Positions 17,819-26,049 of a stretch of DNA of 64,000 nt are shown in pieces; the first letter of the stretch is position 1; every line of letters starts with the position of its first letter. The DNA is taken from NCBI GenBank assembly GCA_031459615.1, contig JAVKIE010000005.1, positions 147,212-211,211 on the forward strand, in the 5' to 3' direction. Both the position numbers and the translations under genes were made by a program. Below the pieces are notes generated by a model. The model was not told the origin of the DNA. It ran no database searches and saw nothing but the letters and a program-made list of their open reading frames with translations. Source of the stretch: Calidihabitans tengchongensis (GTDB taxonomy: Bacteria > Sysuimicrobiota > Sysuimicrobiia > Sysuimicrobiales > Kaftiobacteriaceae).

Positions 17819-18652
17819 CTATGACGCCAGGCTCCTGTGCACCACCACCAGGCCGTCGGGGCACCAGGGGTGCGGGCTCCACCGCGCCGCGAACGCCAGG
17901 AGCGCGGGATCGGGGGTGAACGCCACCAGGCGCGCCGGGCGGGCCCGCTCCACCACCCGGCCCACCGCCGCCTGCTGCCCGTCGGGCGGGCCCTCCACCC
18001 ACGACAGGACCGCCACATCCCCCCGGCGGGCGTACACCGCCACCGCCGCCTCCGCCCCCTCCGGACGCCGCGCCACCACCACCCGGCCGTCGCGCGCCAG
18101 CCCGCGCACGAGCTCGGGCGCCAGCCGGCGGAACCGCCACCCCAGGGGAATCAGACCCGCCCAGGCCGCCAGCACGCGGCTGCTGCCCGCCAGCCGCATC
18201 ACGTCGGCCGCACCCGCGGGGGGGAGGACCTCCGCCGTCAGGTCCGGGGGCAGGCCGGAGGCCGGCGCGGACACCACCGCGCAGCGCGCCAGGGGGCGGT
18301 AGCCCGCCCGCTCGACCACGGCGCGGGCGGCGTGCGCGTGAGAGGGGACTCCGGCGCGCATCGCGGCGGCGCCGTAGCGCCGCGCCACCGCCTCCGCCTC
18401 CTGGATCAGGCGGGAGCCGATGCCGCGGCCCCGGGCCTGCGGATCCACCCGGAGATTTTCCATCCATGCCTCGGCGCGGCCGACCATGCTGACATGGATG
18501 CCCCCGACCACCCGTCCGTCGTCGACGGCCACCAGTTCGGCCCCGGGTTCCTCACTCCACGCCTGCCACTCCTCCGGAGCGGCCTCCGTCCCCCCGACCA
18601 CGCGGGGCAGAGGGACCACCGAGGGGTCTGCCAGTCGGACGGTTACGGGCAC
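17819..18652 (-). CDS. GNAT-family N-acetyltransferase
   Basis: An N-terminal GNAT domain has the acetyl-CoA pyrophosphate loop VDPQARGRGIGSRLI (R/QxxGxG/A). A second C-terminal half (from about residue 135) looks like a sterol-carrier or second GNAT-like fold without an intact loop. The start at GTG 18652 (277 aa) avoids overlap with the M50 peptidase gene. The substrate cannot be told. It lies 49 nt downstream of the peptidase on the same strand. Confidence 0.8.
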   Translation of the reverse strand: MPVTVRLADPSVVPLPRVVGGTEAAPEEWQAWSEEPGAELVAVDDGRVVGGIHVSMVGRAEAWMENLRVDPQARGRGIGSRLIQEAEAVARRYGAAAMRAGVPSHAHAARAVVERAGYRPLARCAVVSAPASGLPPDLTAEVLPPAGAADVMRLAGSSRVLAAWAGLIPLGWRFRRLAPELVRGLARDGRVVVARRPEGAEAAVAVYARRGDVAVLSWVEGPPDGQQAAVGRVVERARPARLVAFTPDPALLAFAARWSPHPWCPDGLVVVHRSLAS

Positions 18653-18701
18653 GGGCGGACAGATGGGGGCGAAGAGACGGCGCCGGCATCCGCCGGTGCC
18701 A

Positions 18702-19352
18702 TCACGGACGCGCGTCTGACTCCGCCAGGCGGCGGAGGTCGGCCAGCAGGGCGGCCTCGGCCAGCAGGACGAACACCAGCGAGGACAGACGCACAAACGC
18801 CTGGCGCACACGCGCCGGGAGCCCGCGGGCTTCCATCAGGCCCACCACCACGTGGCCGCCGTCCAGCGGGTACACCGGAAGAAGATTCATCAGGCCCAGC
18901 CCCAGGTTCACCGCCCCGGCAACGCGGCCCACCGCACCCGCTCCGTGCCGGGCAGCCCCCGCCAGCGCCGCAAGCGCGCCCACCACCCCGCTGATCTCCA
19001 GGGGGCGCGAGCCCGTCCGGGCGGGAGCCGGGTGCCCCCGCAGACCCAGGAGCAGCGCCAGGCCCGCCGCTACGTTGGCCAGGGGGCCTGCCAGGAGCAC
19101 GGGGATCCGCCGGCGCACCGGCAGGGTCTCCGTGTCCACGGCGGCATAGCCTCCCACCGGCAGCACCCGCAGGACCACGGGAATGCCCCGCAGGGCGCCC
19201 CGCAGCAGCGGCGGGCCGAACCCCACGCCCACCTCCCGCACCCGGCCCCCCAGGCGCAGCGCCGCCCAGGCGTGGGCCAGCTCGTGCAGGGCCACGGTGG
19301 CGCCGATCACGCCCGCGGCCGCCAGGCTGCGACGCAGCGAGGACCGCCGCAT
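18702..19352 (-). CDS. Site-2 protease family (M50) membrane metallopeptidase
   Basis: A compact 216-aa intramembrane protease. It has the zinc motif HELAHAW (His23, Glu24, His27) in the first hydrophobic segment and the third-ligand motif NLLPVYPLDGGHVV in a later helix. No PDZ or CBS domain is present, so it differs from RseP and from the second M50 protein at 44.9 kb. It follows gyrA with a 1-nt gap, so it is probably the tail of the gyrB-gyrA unit. Confidence 0.88.
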   Translation of the reverse strand: MRRSSLRRSLAAAGVIGATVALHELAHAWAALRLGGRVREVGVGFGPPLLRGALRGIPVVLRVLPVGGYAAVDTETLPVRRRIPVLLAGPLANVAAGLALLLGLRGHPAPARTGSRPLEISGVVGALAALAGAARHGAGAVGRVAGAVNLGLGLMNLLPVYPLDGGHVVVGLMEARGLPARVRQAFVRLSSLVFVLLAEAALLADLRRLAESDARP

Positions 19353-19353
19353 G

Positions 19354-21801
19354 TCAGTCCCGGGCGGGGATGCGCGCCACGGCGGCGAGGGTTTCGCCCT
19401 CGCCCAGCTTCAGCACCCGGACGCCCTGGGCGTGGCGGCCCAGCACCGGAACCTGGGAGACGGGAATCCGGTTGAACACCCCGCCGGTGGTCCCCAGCAG
19501 GATCTCGTCGTCGTCGTCCACCGCCCGCACCCCGACCACCGGACCGGTCCGGGCCGTGACCTTGATGTTGATGACGCCCAGGCCCCCGCGGCTCTTCAGG
19601 GGGTAGTGGCCCACGGGCGTGCGCTTGCCGAGCCCCTGCTCGGTAACCGTGAGCAGGGTGCGGCCCTCGCGGGCGTCGGCCACGCCCACCACCTCATCCC
19701 CCTCCCGCAACCGGATGCCCCGCACCCCCCGGGCCGAGCGGCCCATCTCCCGCACCTGCCCCGCCCGGAAGCGGATGGCCCGCCCCTGGCGGGTGGCCAG
19801 GACGATGTGGGTGTCCTTGCCGATCAGCTTCACGTCCACCAGGCTGTCGCCCCGGTCCAGGGTGATGGCGAAAATCCCGGCCCGCTTGGCATTGATGAAC
19901 TCCATCAGCCCGGTGCGCTTGACCACGCCCCGGCGGGTCACCATGAACACGCTGCCCTCGTCCTCGAAGGACCGCAGGGCAATCATGGCGTTGATGCGCT
20001 CGCCCCCGGCCAGCGCCAGCAGGTTCACCAGCGCCGTGCCGCGGGCCGTGCGGCCCGCTTCGGGGACCTCGTGGGCTTTCATCCGGTAGACCTTCCCCCG
20101 GTCGCTGAAGAGCAGCAGGAAGGCGTGGTTGGTGGTGGTCAGCACCTGCTGCACGTAGTCCTCTTCCCGGGTGGGGGCGCCCAGCACCCCCCGGGTGCCC
20201 CGGCGCTGCAGCCGGTAGGTCTCCAGGGGCTGGCGCTTGATGTAGTTCTGGTGGGTCAGGCTGATGACCACGTCGGCGTCGGGAATCAGGTCTTCGGCCT
20301 CGAACTCCTCGGCCTCCTTGCTGGTGATGCGCGTGCGGCGCGGGTCGGCGTATTTCTCCTTGATCTCCAGCAGCTCCGTACGGATGGCGGCCATGATCAG
20401 GCGCGGCCGCGGGGTGTCGGCGTCCTTCAGCATCTCCCGGTACCGGGCGATGTCCTTGACCAGCTGGGCGTGCTCCTGGTCAATTTTCTCCCGCTCCAGC
20501 TGGGTGAGCCGCTGCAACCGCATGTCCAGGATCGCGTCGGCCTGCCGCTCGCTGAGCCGGAACTTCGCCATCAGCCCCCGCCGGGCCGCGGGAACGTCGG
20601 GGGCCTTGCGGATCAGGGCGATGACCGCGTCCAGGTGGCGGAGGGCCACCTTCAGCCCCTCCAGGATGTGGGCCCGCTCTTCCGCCCGCGCCAGCTCGAA
20701 CCGGGTCCGCCGGATGACCACCGCGCGGCGGTGGCGCAGGAAGTGCTCCAGCATCTCCCGCAGGGTGAGGGTGCGGGGCACCCCGTCCACCAGGGCCAGC
20801 AGGTTGGCCCCGAAGGTGGTCTGCATCTGGGTGTGCTTGTACAGCTGGTTGCGCACGATCTGGGGGTTGCTGTCCCGGCGCAGCTCCACCACGATGCGCA
20901 TCCCGGACCGGTCCGACTCGTCCCGCAGGTCCGACACCCCCACCAGCTTCTTGGCCCGCACCAGGTCGGCGATCCGCTGGATGAGGGCCGCTTTGTTGAC
21001 CATGAAGGGCAGTTCGGTGATCACCACCGCCGTGCGCCCGCCCCGCAGCTCCTCGATCTCCGCCTTGGCGCGCACGGTGATGCTGCCCCGGCCGGTGGTG
21101 TAGGCTGCCCGGATCCCGTCCCGGCCCAGGATGATGCCGCCGGTGGGGAAGTCGGGACCCTTGATGATCCGGAAGAGGTCGTCGTCGCTGATCTTGGGCG
21201 TATCGATGAGGGCCACCAGGCCGTCCACCAGCTCCCCCAGGTTGTGGGGGGGGATGCTGCTGGCCATGCCCACGGCGATGCCCGCGGCCCCGTTCATGAG
21301 CAGGTTGGGAATCCGGGCGGGCAGGACCACCGGCTCGCGCTCGAACTCGTCGTAGTTGGGGGCGAAGTCCACCGTGTCCTTGTCGATGTCGGCCAGCAGC
21401 TCCAGGGCCAGCGGCGTGAGGCGGCACTCGGTGTAGCGCATGGCCGCCGGCGGGTCGCCGTCCACGCTGCCGAAGTTCCCCTGGCCATCCACCAGAGGGT
21501 AGCGGAACGACCACGGCTGGGCCATGCGCACCAGCGCTTCGTAAATGGGCGCGTCGCCGTGGGGGTGGTACTTCTTCATGACGTCGCCCACCACCGCCGC
21601 GGACTTGCGGTAGGGACGGTCGGGGCGCAGCCCGGCCTCCAGCATTCCGTAGAGGATGCGCCGCTGGACCGGCTTCAGACCGTCCCGCACGTCGGGCAGG
21701 GCCCGGCTGACGATCACCGACATGGCGTAGTCGAGGTAGGAGGTCTTCATCTCCTCCTCGATGGGCTTGGGGACGATCCGGGTCTCGTCGGCGAGAGCCA
21801 T
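19354..21801 (-). CDS. gyrA: DNA gyrase subunit A
   Basis: Breakage-reunion subunit of gyrase, 815 aa. The catalytic Tyr is in AAMRYTECRL, and a GyrA-box-like QRRGTRGV opens the C-terminal beta-pinwheel, which supports gyrase over topo IV ParC. In the quinolone-resistance region the E. coli Ser83-Ala84-Asp87 positions read Ala-Pro-Glu (HPHGDAPIYEALVRMAQ), a composition expected to lower intrinsic quinolone sensitivity, as with the natural Ala of mycobacteria. It lies 43 nt after gyrB. Confidence 0.97.
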   Translation of the reverse strand: MALADETRIVPKPIEEEMKTSYLDYAMSVIVSRALPDVRDGLKPVQRRILYGMLEAGLRPDRPYRKSAAVVGDVMKKYHPHGDAPIYEALVRMAQPWSFRYPLVDGQGNFGSVDGDPPAAMRYTECRLTPLALELLADIDKDTVDFAPNYDEFEREPVVLPARIPNLLMNGAAGIAVGMASSIPPHNLGELVDGLVALIDTPKISDDDLFRIIKGPDFPTGGIILGRDGIRAAYTTGRGSITVRAKAEIEELRGGRTAVVITELPFMVNKAALIQRIADLVRAKKLVGVSDLRDESDRSGMRIVVELRRDSNPQIVRNQLYKHTQMQTTFGANLLALVDGVPRTLTLREMLEHFLRHRRAVVIRRTRFELARAEERAHILEGLKVALRHLDAVIALIRKAPDVPAARRGLMAKFRLSERQADAILDMRLQRLTQLEREKIDQEHAQLVKDIARYREMLKDADTPRPRLIMAAIRTELLEIKEKYADPRRTRITSKEAEEFEAEDLIPDADVVISLTHQNYIKRQPLETYRLQRRGTRGVLGAPTREEDYVQQVLTTTNHAFLLLFSDRGKVYRMKAHEVPEAGRTARGTALVNLLALAGGERINAMIALRSFEDEGSVFMVTRRGVVKRTGLMEFINAKRAGIFAITLDRGDSLVDVKLIGKDTHIVLATRQGRAIRFRAGQVREMGRSARGVRGIRLREGDEVVGVADAREGRTLLTVTEQGLGKRTPVGHYPLKSRGGLGVINIKVTARTGPVVGVRAVDDDDEILLGTTGGVFNRIPVSQVPVLGRHAQGVRVLKLGEGETLAAVARIPARD

Positions 21802-21844
21802 GGGGTCTCCTTGCGGCAGGACCGTGGGGCCGGGCCCCTCCGGT

Positions 21845-23758
21845 TCAGATGTCCAGGTTGCGCACCTCCCGGGCGTACCGCACGATGAACTCGCGCCGGG
21901 GCTCCACGTCTTCTCCCATGAGCTTGCTGAAGATCTCGTCGGCGGCGGCCGCGTCCTCCACCTCCACCCGCAGGAGGGTCCGGGTCGCCGGGTTCATGGT
22001 GGTCTCCCACAGCTGCTCGGGGTTCATCTCCCCCAGCCCCTTGTAGCGCTGCACCTCGGGGCGCAGGCCGCGGCGCTCGAACTCCTTGACCACCACCTGC
22101 CGCTCCTCGTCCGAGTAGGCGTAGCGCCGCTCCTTCCCGGCCCGGATCAGGTACAGGGGAGGCTGGGCGATGTAGACCTTGCCGTGCTCGATCAGCGGGC
22201 GCATGTACCGGTAAAAGAAGGTGAGCAGCAGGGTGCGGATGTGGTTGCCGTCCACGTCGGCGTCGCACATGATGATGACCCGGTCGTAGCGGCGCTCCTC
22301 GAACTTGAACTGGTCCCCGAACCCGGTCCCCAGGGCGGTGATGATGGCCCGGATCTCCTCGTGGGAGACCATCCGATCCTGCCGGGCCTTTTCCACATTG
22401 AGGATCTTGCCCTGGATGGGCAGGATGGCCTGGAACTGGCGGTCGCGCCCCTGCTTGGCGGAGCCGCCGGCGCTCTCGCCCTCCACGATGAAGATCTCGC
22501 TGCGCTCGGGGTCGCGCTCCACGCAATCGGCCAGCTTGCCGGGCAGCGGCGAGACCTCCAGGGCGCTCTTGCGCCGCACCAGCTCCCGGGCCTGCTTGGC
22601 CGCCTCCCGGGCCCGCGCCGCCGTCAGGGCCTTGGAGACGATCCGCCGGGCGTCCGCGGGGTGGGTCTCCAGCCACTCGGCCAGCCAGTCCCCGAACACG
22701 GACTCCACCAGGCCCTTGATCTCGGTGTTGCCCAGCTTGGTCTTGGTCTGACCCTCAAACTGGGGCTCGGGCAGCTTGAGGCTGAGGACCGCCGTCAGCC
22801 CCTCCCGCACGTCGTCGCCCGCCAGGGTGGGGTCGCCGTTGCGCAGGGCACCCGTCCGGCGGGCGTAGTCGTTGATCGCCCGGGTCAGGGCCGACCGGAA
22901 CCCCGCCAGGTGGGTCCCCCCCTCGGTGGTGGGGATGGTGTTGACGTAGGTGAGCATGTGCTCCAGGTAGGTGTCGGTGTACTGCAGGGCGCACTCGATC
23001 TCCACCCCGTCCCGCTCCTTGAGCATGTGCAGGACCGGCGTGAGGGCCTCCCGGGAGCGGTTCAGGGTGGCCACCAGCTCGGCGATCCCGCCCGCGTGGC
23101 GGAAGACCTTCTCCTGCCCGGTGCGCTCGTCCCGCAGGGTGATCTGCAGGCCCTTGGTCAGATAGGCGATGTCGTCCAGCCGCCGGGCGATGGTGGCCGC
23201 GTCGAACTCGGTCGCCGTCATCACCGTGGGGTCGGGCTTGAAGGTCACCCGGGTTCCGGTCCGCCGGGTGCTGCCGACCGCCTGCAGGGGGGTGGTCTTG
23301 CGCCCGCGGGCAAAGCGCTGCTTCCAGGCCTTGCCGTCGCGCCACACCTCCACCTCCAGCCACTCGGAGAGGGCGTTCACCACCGAGACTCCCACCCCGT
23401 GCAGGCCGCCGCTGATCCGGTACCCGCCGCCCCCGAACTTGCCACCCGCGTGCAGGGTTGTGAGCACGACCTCCACCGCGGGGCGGCCGATCTTTGGGAT
23501 GGGGTCCACGGGGATGCCAGCGCCGTTGTCGATCACCGACGCGCTGCCGTCGGCGTGCAGGATCACCGCGATCTCGGTGCACCGGCCCGCCAGGGCCTCG
23601 TCGACGGCGTTGTCCACGACCTCATACAGCAGGTGGTGCAGGCCGTCGGGGCCCGTGCTGCCGATGTACATGGCCGGGCGCTTGCGGACGCCCTCCAGCC
23701 CCTCCAGGACCTGGATCTGCTCGGCGGTATAGGGCGTGGACGATGGGTTGGTCGGCAT
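21845..23758 (-). CDS. gyrB: DNA gyrase subunit B
   Basis: ATPase subunit of gyrase, 637 aa from the ATG at 23758 (MPTNPSSTPYTAEQI). The GHKL ATPase has EVVDNAVDEALAG, DNGAGIP and GGLHGVGVSVVNAL; the TOPRIM domain has IVEGESAGGSAKQGRDR and MCDADVDGNHIRTLLLTF. The C-terminal QRYKGLGEMNPEQLWETTM is the gyrA-contact motif. A promoter (TTGACG-18-TAGGAT) lies in the upstream spacer. It could be parE by sequence alone, but its place in the origin cluster and the GyrA box next door favour gyrase. Confidence 0.97.
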   Translation of the reverse strand: MPTNPSSTPYTAEQIQVLEGLEGVRKRPAMYIGSTGPDGLHHLLYEVVDNAVDEALAGRCTEIAVILHADGSASVIDNGAGIPVDPIPKIGRPAVEVVLTTLHAGGKFGGGGYRISGGLHGVGVSVVNALSEWLEVEVWRDGKAWKQRFARGRKTTPLQAVGSTRRTGTRVTFKPDPTVMTATEFDAATIARRLDDIAYLTKGLQITLRDERTGQEKVFRHAGGIAELVATLNRSREALTPVLHMLKERDGVEIECALQYTDTYLEHMLTYVNTIPTTEGGTHLAGFRSALTRAINDYARRTGALRNGDPTLAGDDVREGLTAVLSLKLPEPQFEGQTKTKLGNTEIKGLVESVFGDWLAEWLETHPADARRIVSKALTAARAREAAKQARELVRRKSALEVSPLPGKLADCVERDPERSEIFIVEGESAGGSAKQGRDRQFQAILPIQGKILNVEKARQDRMVSHEEIRAIITALGTGFGDQFKFEERRYDRVIIMCDADVDGNHIRTLLLTFFYRYMRPLIEHGKVYIAQPPLYLIRAGKERRYAYSDEERQVVVKEFERRGLRPEVQRYKGLGEMNPEQLWETTMNPATRTLLRVEVEDAAAADEIFSKLMGEDVEPRREFIVRYAREVRNLDI

Positions 23759-23870
23759 GGTCGTCTCCGTCCGGGAGAGAGGCCCCGGGCCGGGGCCCGT
23801 CAACAAAGCGGGAGGGGCCTCCGACCTCCGGTGCCCCTCCCTGGCCCGATGCTCTCTACGAGCACGTTTT

Positions 23871-23900
23871 ATCCTATCACGGCCGCAAAACCCCCGTCAA
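23871..23900 (-). promoter_or_regulatory. Candidate gyrB promoter
   Basis: On the minus strand TTGACG (23895-23900), an 18-nt spacer and TAGGAT (23871-23876), with a TG one base upstream of the -10 (extended element). The -35 overlaps the remB stop. It would give a leader of about 105 nt; I see no riboswitch-like structure in it. Confidence 0.5.
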
Positions 23901-24163
23901 CGCAGGCCCGGCGCGGCCGTCCCTCGCCCCAGGGTTTCCAGGCGCCGCCTGACCGCCTCCACGGACAGGGAGCAGGCCACGGCCCGCGTCCCGGTCACCA
24001 CCACCGACCTGCACGGGCCGGCTGCCCCTCCCCCGGCACCCTCCAGACGGTCCAGCAGGGGCCCGTTGAGCGGCGACGACCGCAGGGTGCGGATATCCAG
24101 GACGGCCACCACATCGTCCGCCCGCACCACCGCATCCTGCCCCAACGACACGTATGCCTTCAC
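23897..24163 (-). CDS. RemA/RemB-like DUF370 protein
   Basis: An 88-aa protein with the DUF370 N-terminal pattern (YVSLGQDAVVRADDVVAVLDI), followed by a basic segment and a C-terminal SLSVEAVRRRLETL. In Bacillus subtilis RemB (YaaB) lies at the same place between recF and gyrB; its relative RemA is a DNA-binding activator of matrix genes. The GTG start at 24163 overlaps the dciA-like stop. Identification rests on fold pattern and synteny; the middle is more divergent and longer than typical. Confidence 0.75.
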   Translation of the reverse strand: MKAYVSLGQDAVVRADDVVAVLDIRTLRSSPLNGPLLDRLEGAGGGAAGPCRSVVVTGTRAVACSLSVEAVRRRLETLGRGTAAPGLR

Positions 24164-24489
24164 TCTCTCCCCCGCCCTCCGGCGCCCTCCCTCCGGCCGA
24201 TCCGCACCCGCATCTCCTCCAGGACGGGACCTCCCAGGTGGCGGTTGAGCCCGGCCAGCAGCCCGGACCGGCGGGCCGTCAGCTCCTGCACCCACCCGGC
24301 TTCGTCCACCTCCACCAGGAGCGTGCGTCCGCGGATGCCCACCGGGCGGCTGTGGGCCGCCGCTTCGCCGCCCACCACCTCCGCCCACGCCTGCTGGACC
24401 AGGGCCTCCCAGGCGGCGCGCTCCACACCCAGGGCGGATGCCGCATTGAGCAGGATCGTCCTAAGGGAGGTGAGCTGGCTGCGCCTCAA
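24160..24489 (-). CDS. DUF721 / DciA-like protein
   Basis: A 109-aa protein of the DUF721 family, with WEALVQQAWAEVVGGEAAAHSRPVGIRGRTL and WVQELTARRSGLLAGLNRHLGG. DciA relatives load the replicative helicase in bacteria lacking DnaC/DnaI, and the gene commonly follows recF in Actinobacteria. A TTG start at 24489 is preferred because GGAGGG lies 8 nt upstream; an in-frame start at 24525 would lengthen the overlap with recF to 65 nt. The overlaps on both sides point to coupled translation. Confidence 0.8.
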   Translation of the reverse strand: MRRSQLTSLRTILLNAASALGVERAAWEALVQQAWAEVVGGEAAAHSRPVGIRGRTLLVEVDEAGWVQELTARRSGLLAGLNRHLGGPVLEEMRVRIGRREGAGGRGRE

Positions 24490-25809
24490 CGGTGCCGCCC
24501 TCCACAACGTACACCGCCGCCCCACCGATCCCGCCGGCCGCCTGCGGCGTGGTCGCCGTCAGCAGGACCTGCGCCCCCTCCACCGCCGCCAGCAGCCGCT
24601 CCCGACGCGGCTCGTCCAGGACCTGCAGCACGTCGTCCAGCAGCAGCACCGGGTCTTCGCCTGTCTCCTCCCGCAGGATCCGGTGCTCGGCCAGCCGCAG
24701 GGCCACCACCGCCGCCCACTGCTGCCCCCGCGAGCCAAAGGAGCCCAGCGGCCGCCCGCCCACCTCCAGGGACACTTCGTCCCGGTGGGGACCCACCAGG
24801 GTCTGTCCCCGGGCCCGCTCGGCCGCCCGCCGCGCCGCCATGGCGCGCCGGGCGGCCGCCACCATCTCCGCCTCGCCACTCCCCGCCAGATCCGGACGGT
24901 AGGAGACCTGCAGCGCGGCCTGTTCGCCCGTCAGGTCGCCATAGGCGCGCGCGGCCGCGCGCGCCAGCCGGGACGCCAGTTCCCGGCGCCGGGAGGTCAC
25001 GGCTGCCCCCAGGGTGGCCACCTGCTCGTCCCAGGGTTCCAGGGCCACCGGCGCGGCGCCCGTCCGGAGCAGGCGGTTGCGCTGGACCACCGCCCGCACG
25101 TACCGCTGGCTCAGGTCGAAGTACGCGGGGCTCACCTGAACCAGCACGCGGTCGATCAGGCGCCGCCGCAGGACGGGCGGGCCGATGACGACCTGGATGT
25201 CGTCGGGGGACACCAGGACGCAGGGCATCCGCCCCAGCAGGTCGGACCGGCGCCCCGGCACACCGTTGACGCGGATCTCCTTCCACAACCGTCCCGCCGC
25301 CGGCGACGCCGCATCCCGGCGCAACAGGACGTCGACCTCGACGGGCCGCCCGCCCTGCACGCCGCTCACCTGCACCCGCGCCCAGCTCTCTCCTGCGGCA
25401 ATCACCTCCGCATCCTGGCGGGCGCGGTGGGACCGCCCCGTGGCGGCCATCCCCACCGCCTCCAGCAGCGACGTCTTGCCCTGGGCGCTGCGGCCCACGA
25501 ACACATTGGCCCCGAAGGACAGCGCCACATCGGTCCGNNNNNNNNNNNNNNNNNNNNNNNNNNNNNNNNNNNNNNNNNNNNNNNNNNNNNNNNNNNNNNN
25601 NNNNNNNNNNNNNNNNNNNNNNNNNNNNNNNNNNCTGCATCCTGGCGGGCGCGGTGGGACCGCCCCGTGGCGGCCATCCCCACCGCCTCCAGCAGCGACG
25701 TCTTGCCCTGGGCGCTGCGGCCCACGAACACATTGGCCCCGAAGGACAGCGCCACATCGGTCCGGCGGTGGTTGCGGAAGTTAACCGCCCGCAGCCGCGC
25801 GAGCCTCAC
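24461..25809 (-). CDS. recF: DNA replication and repair protein RecF (interrupted by an assembly gap)
   Basis: ABC/SMC-type ATPase that helps load RecA at gaps. The GTG start at 25809 follows GGAGGAGGCGG. Walker A reads GRSAQGKTSLLEA (from residue 30), unusual in having Ser-Ala-Gln where most RecF have an Asn-Gly; the signature and Walker B are LGSFGSRGQQ and VLLLDDVLQVLD. The N run at 25538-25634 plus the duplicated flank adds 227 bp. Without it the gene is 1,122 bp and encodes an uninterrupted 373-aa protein. It overlaps the S4 gene by 29 nt. Confidence 0.93.
25408..25764. other. Assembly gap with duplicated flanks in recF
   Basis: 97 N (25538-25634). The 130 bp after the gap (25635-25764) repeat the 130 bp before it (25408-25537) with one mismatch (25409 C versus 25636 T), then 128 identical bases. 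The mismatch is synonymous in recF. Two contigs that really overlap were joined with padding; no real sequence is missing. Confidence 0.95.
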
Positions 25810-26035
25810 CCGCCTCCTCCCGACGAACTTCCAGGACGTGGGGGCCCACCTCGACCACGTCGCCCGGTCGTATCTGTCTCGCCCGGCGCCGTTCTATGAC
25901 CCCGTTCACCTTCACCAGGCCGCGGCGGATCATCTCCTTGGCCTGCCCTCCGGTGGCGGCCACCCGCGCCCACTTCAACAGCGCCCCCAGGGTGATGGTG
26001 TCCGTGTGAATGATCACCGCCCGTCGCACGGCCAT
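25781..26035 (-). CDS. S4-domain RNA-binding protein, YaaA/RlbA type
   Basis: An 84-aa protein consisting of a single S4 RNA-binding domain (TLGALLKWARVAATGGQAKEMIRRGLVKVNGVIERRRARQIRPGDVVEV). The same small gene sits between dnaN and recF in Bacillus, where YaaA has been linked to 50S subunit assembly. The ATG at 26035 is 14 nt after dnaN. The N-terminal extension is short, as in the family. Confidence 0.9.
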   Translation of the reverse strand: MAVRRAVIIHTDTITLGALLKWARVAATGGQAKEMIRRGLVKVNGVIERRRARQIRPGDVVEVGPHVLEVRREEAGEARAAAGG

Positions 26036-26049
26036 CCGGGAGCGGCGGG

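Noticed and set aside
19183..21888. A 901-codon open frame on the plus strand opposite gyrA/gyrB, and similar long frames opposite most genes (for example 58290-61949 minus)
   Set aside because: In DNA of about 70% G+C, stop codons are rare in antisense frames. The translated products are low-complexity Arg/Gly/His/Pro-rich and resemble no family, while the other strand has a clear gene.
25410..25764. A 128-bp direct repeat in recF as a biological duplication or mobile element
   Set aside because: The same arrangement, with the same 227-bp total and an N run, occurs in trxB and clpB, and excising it restores each frame. It is an assembly artefact.
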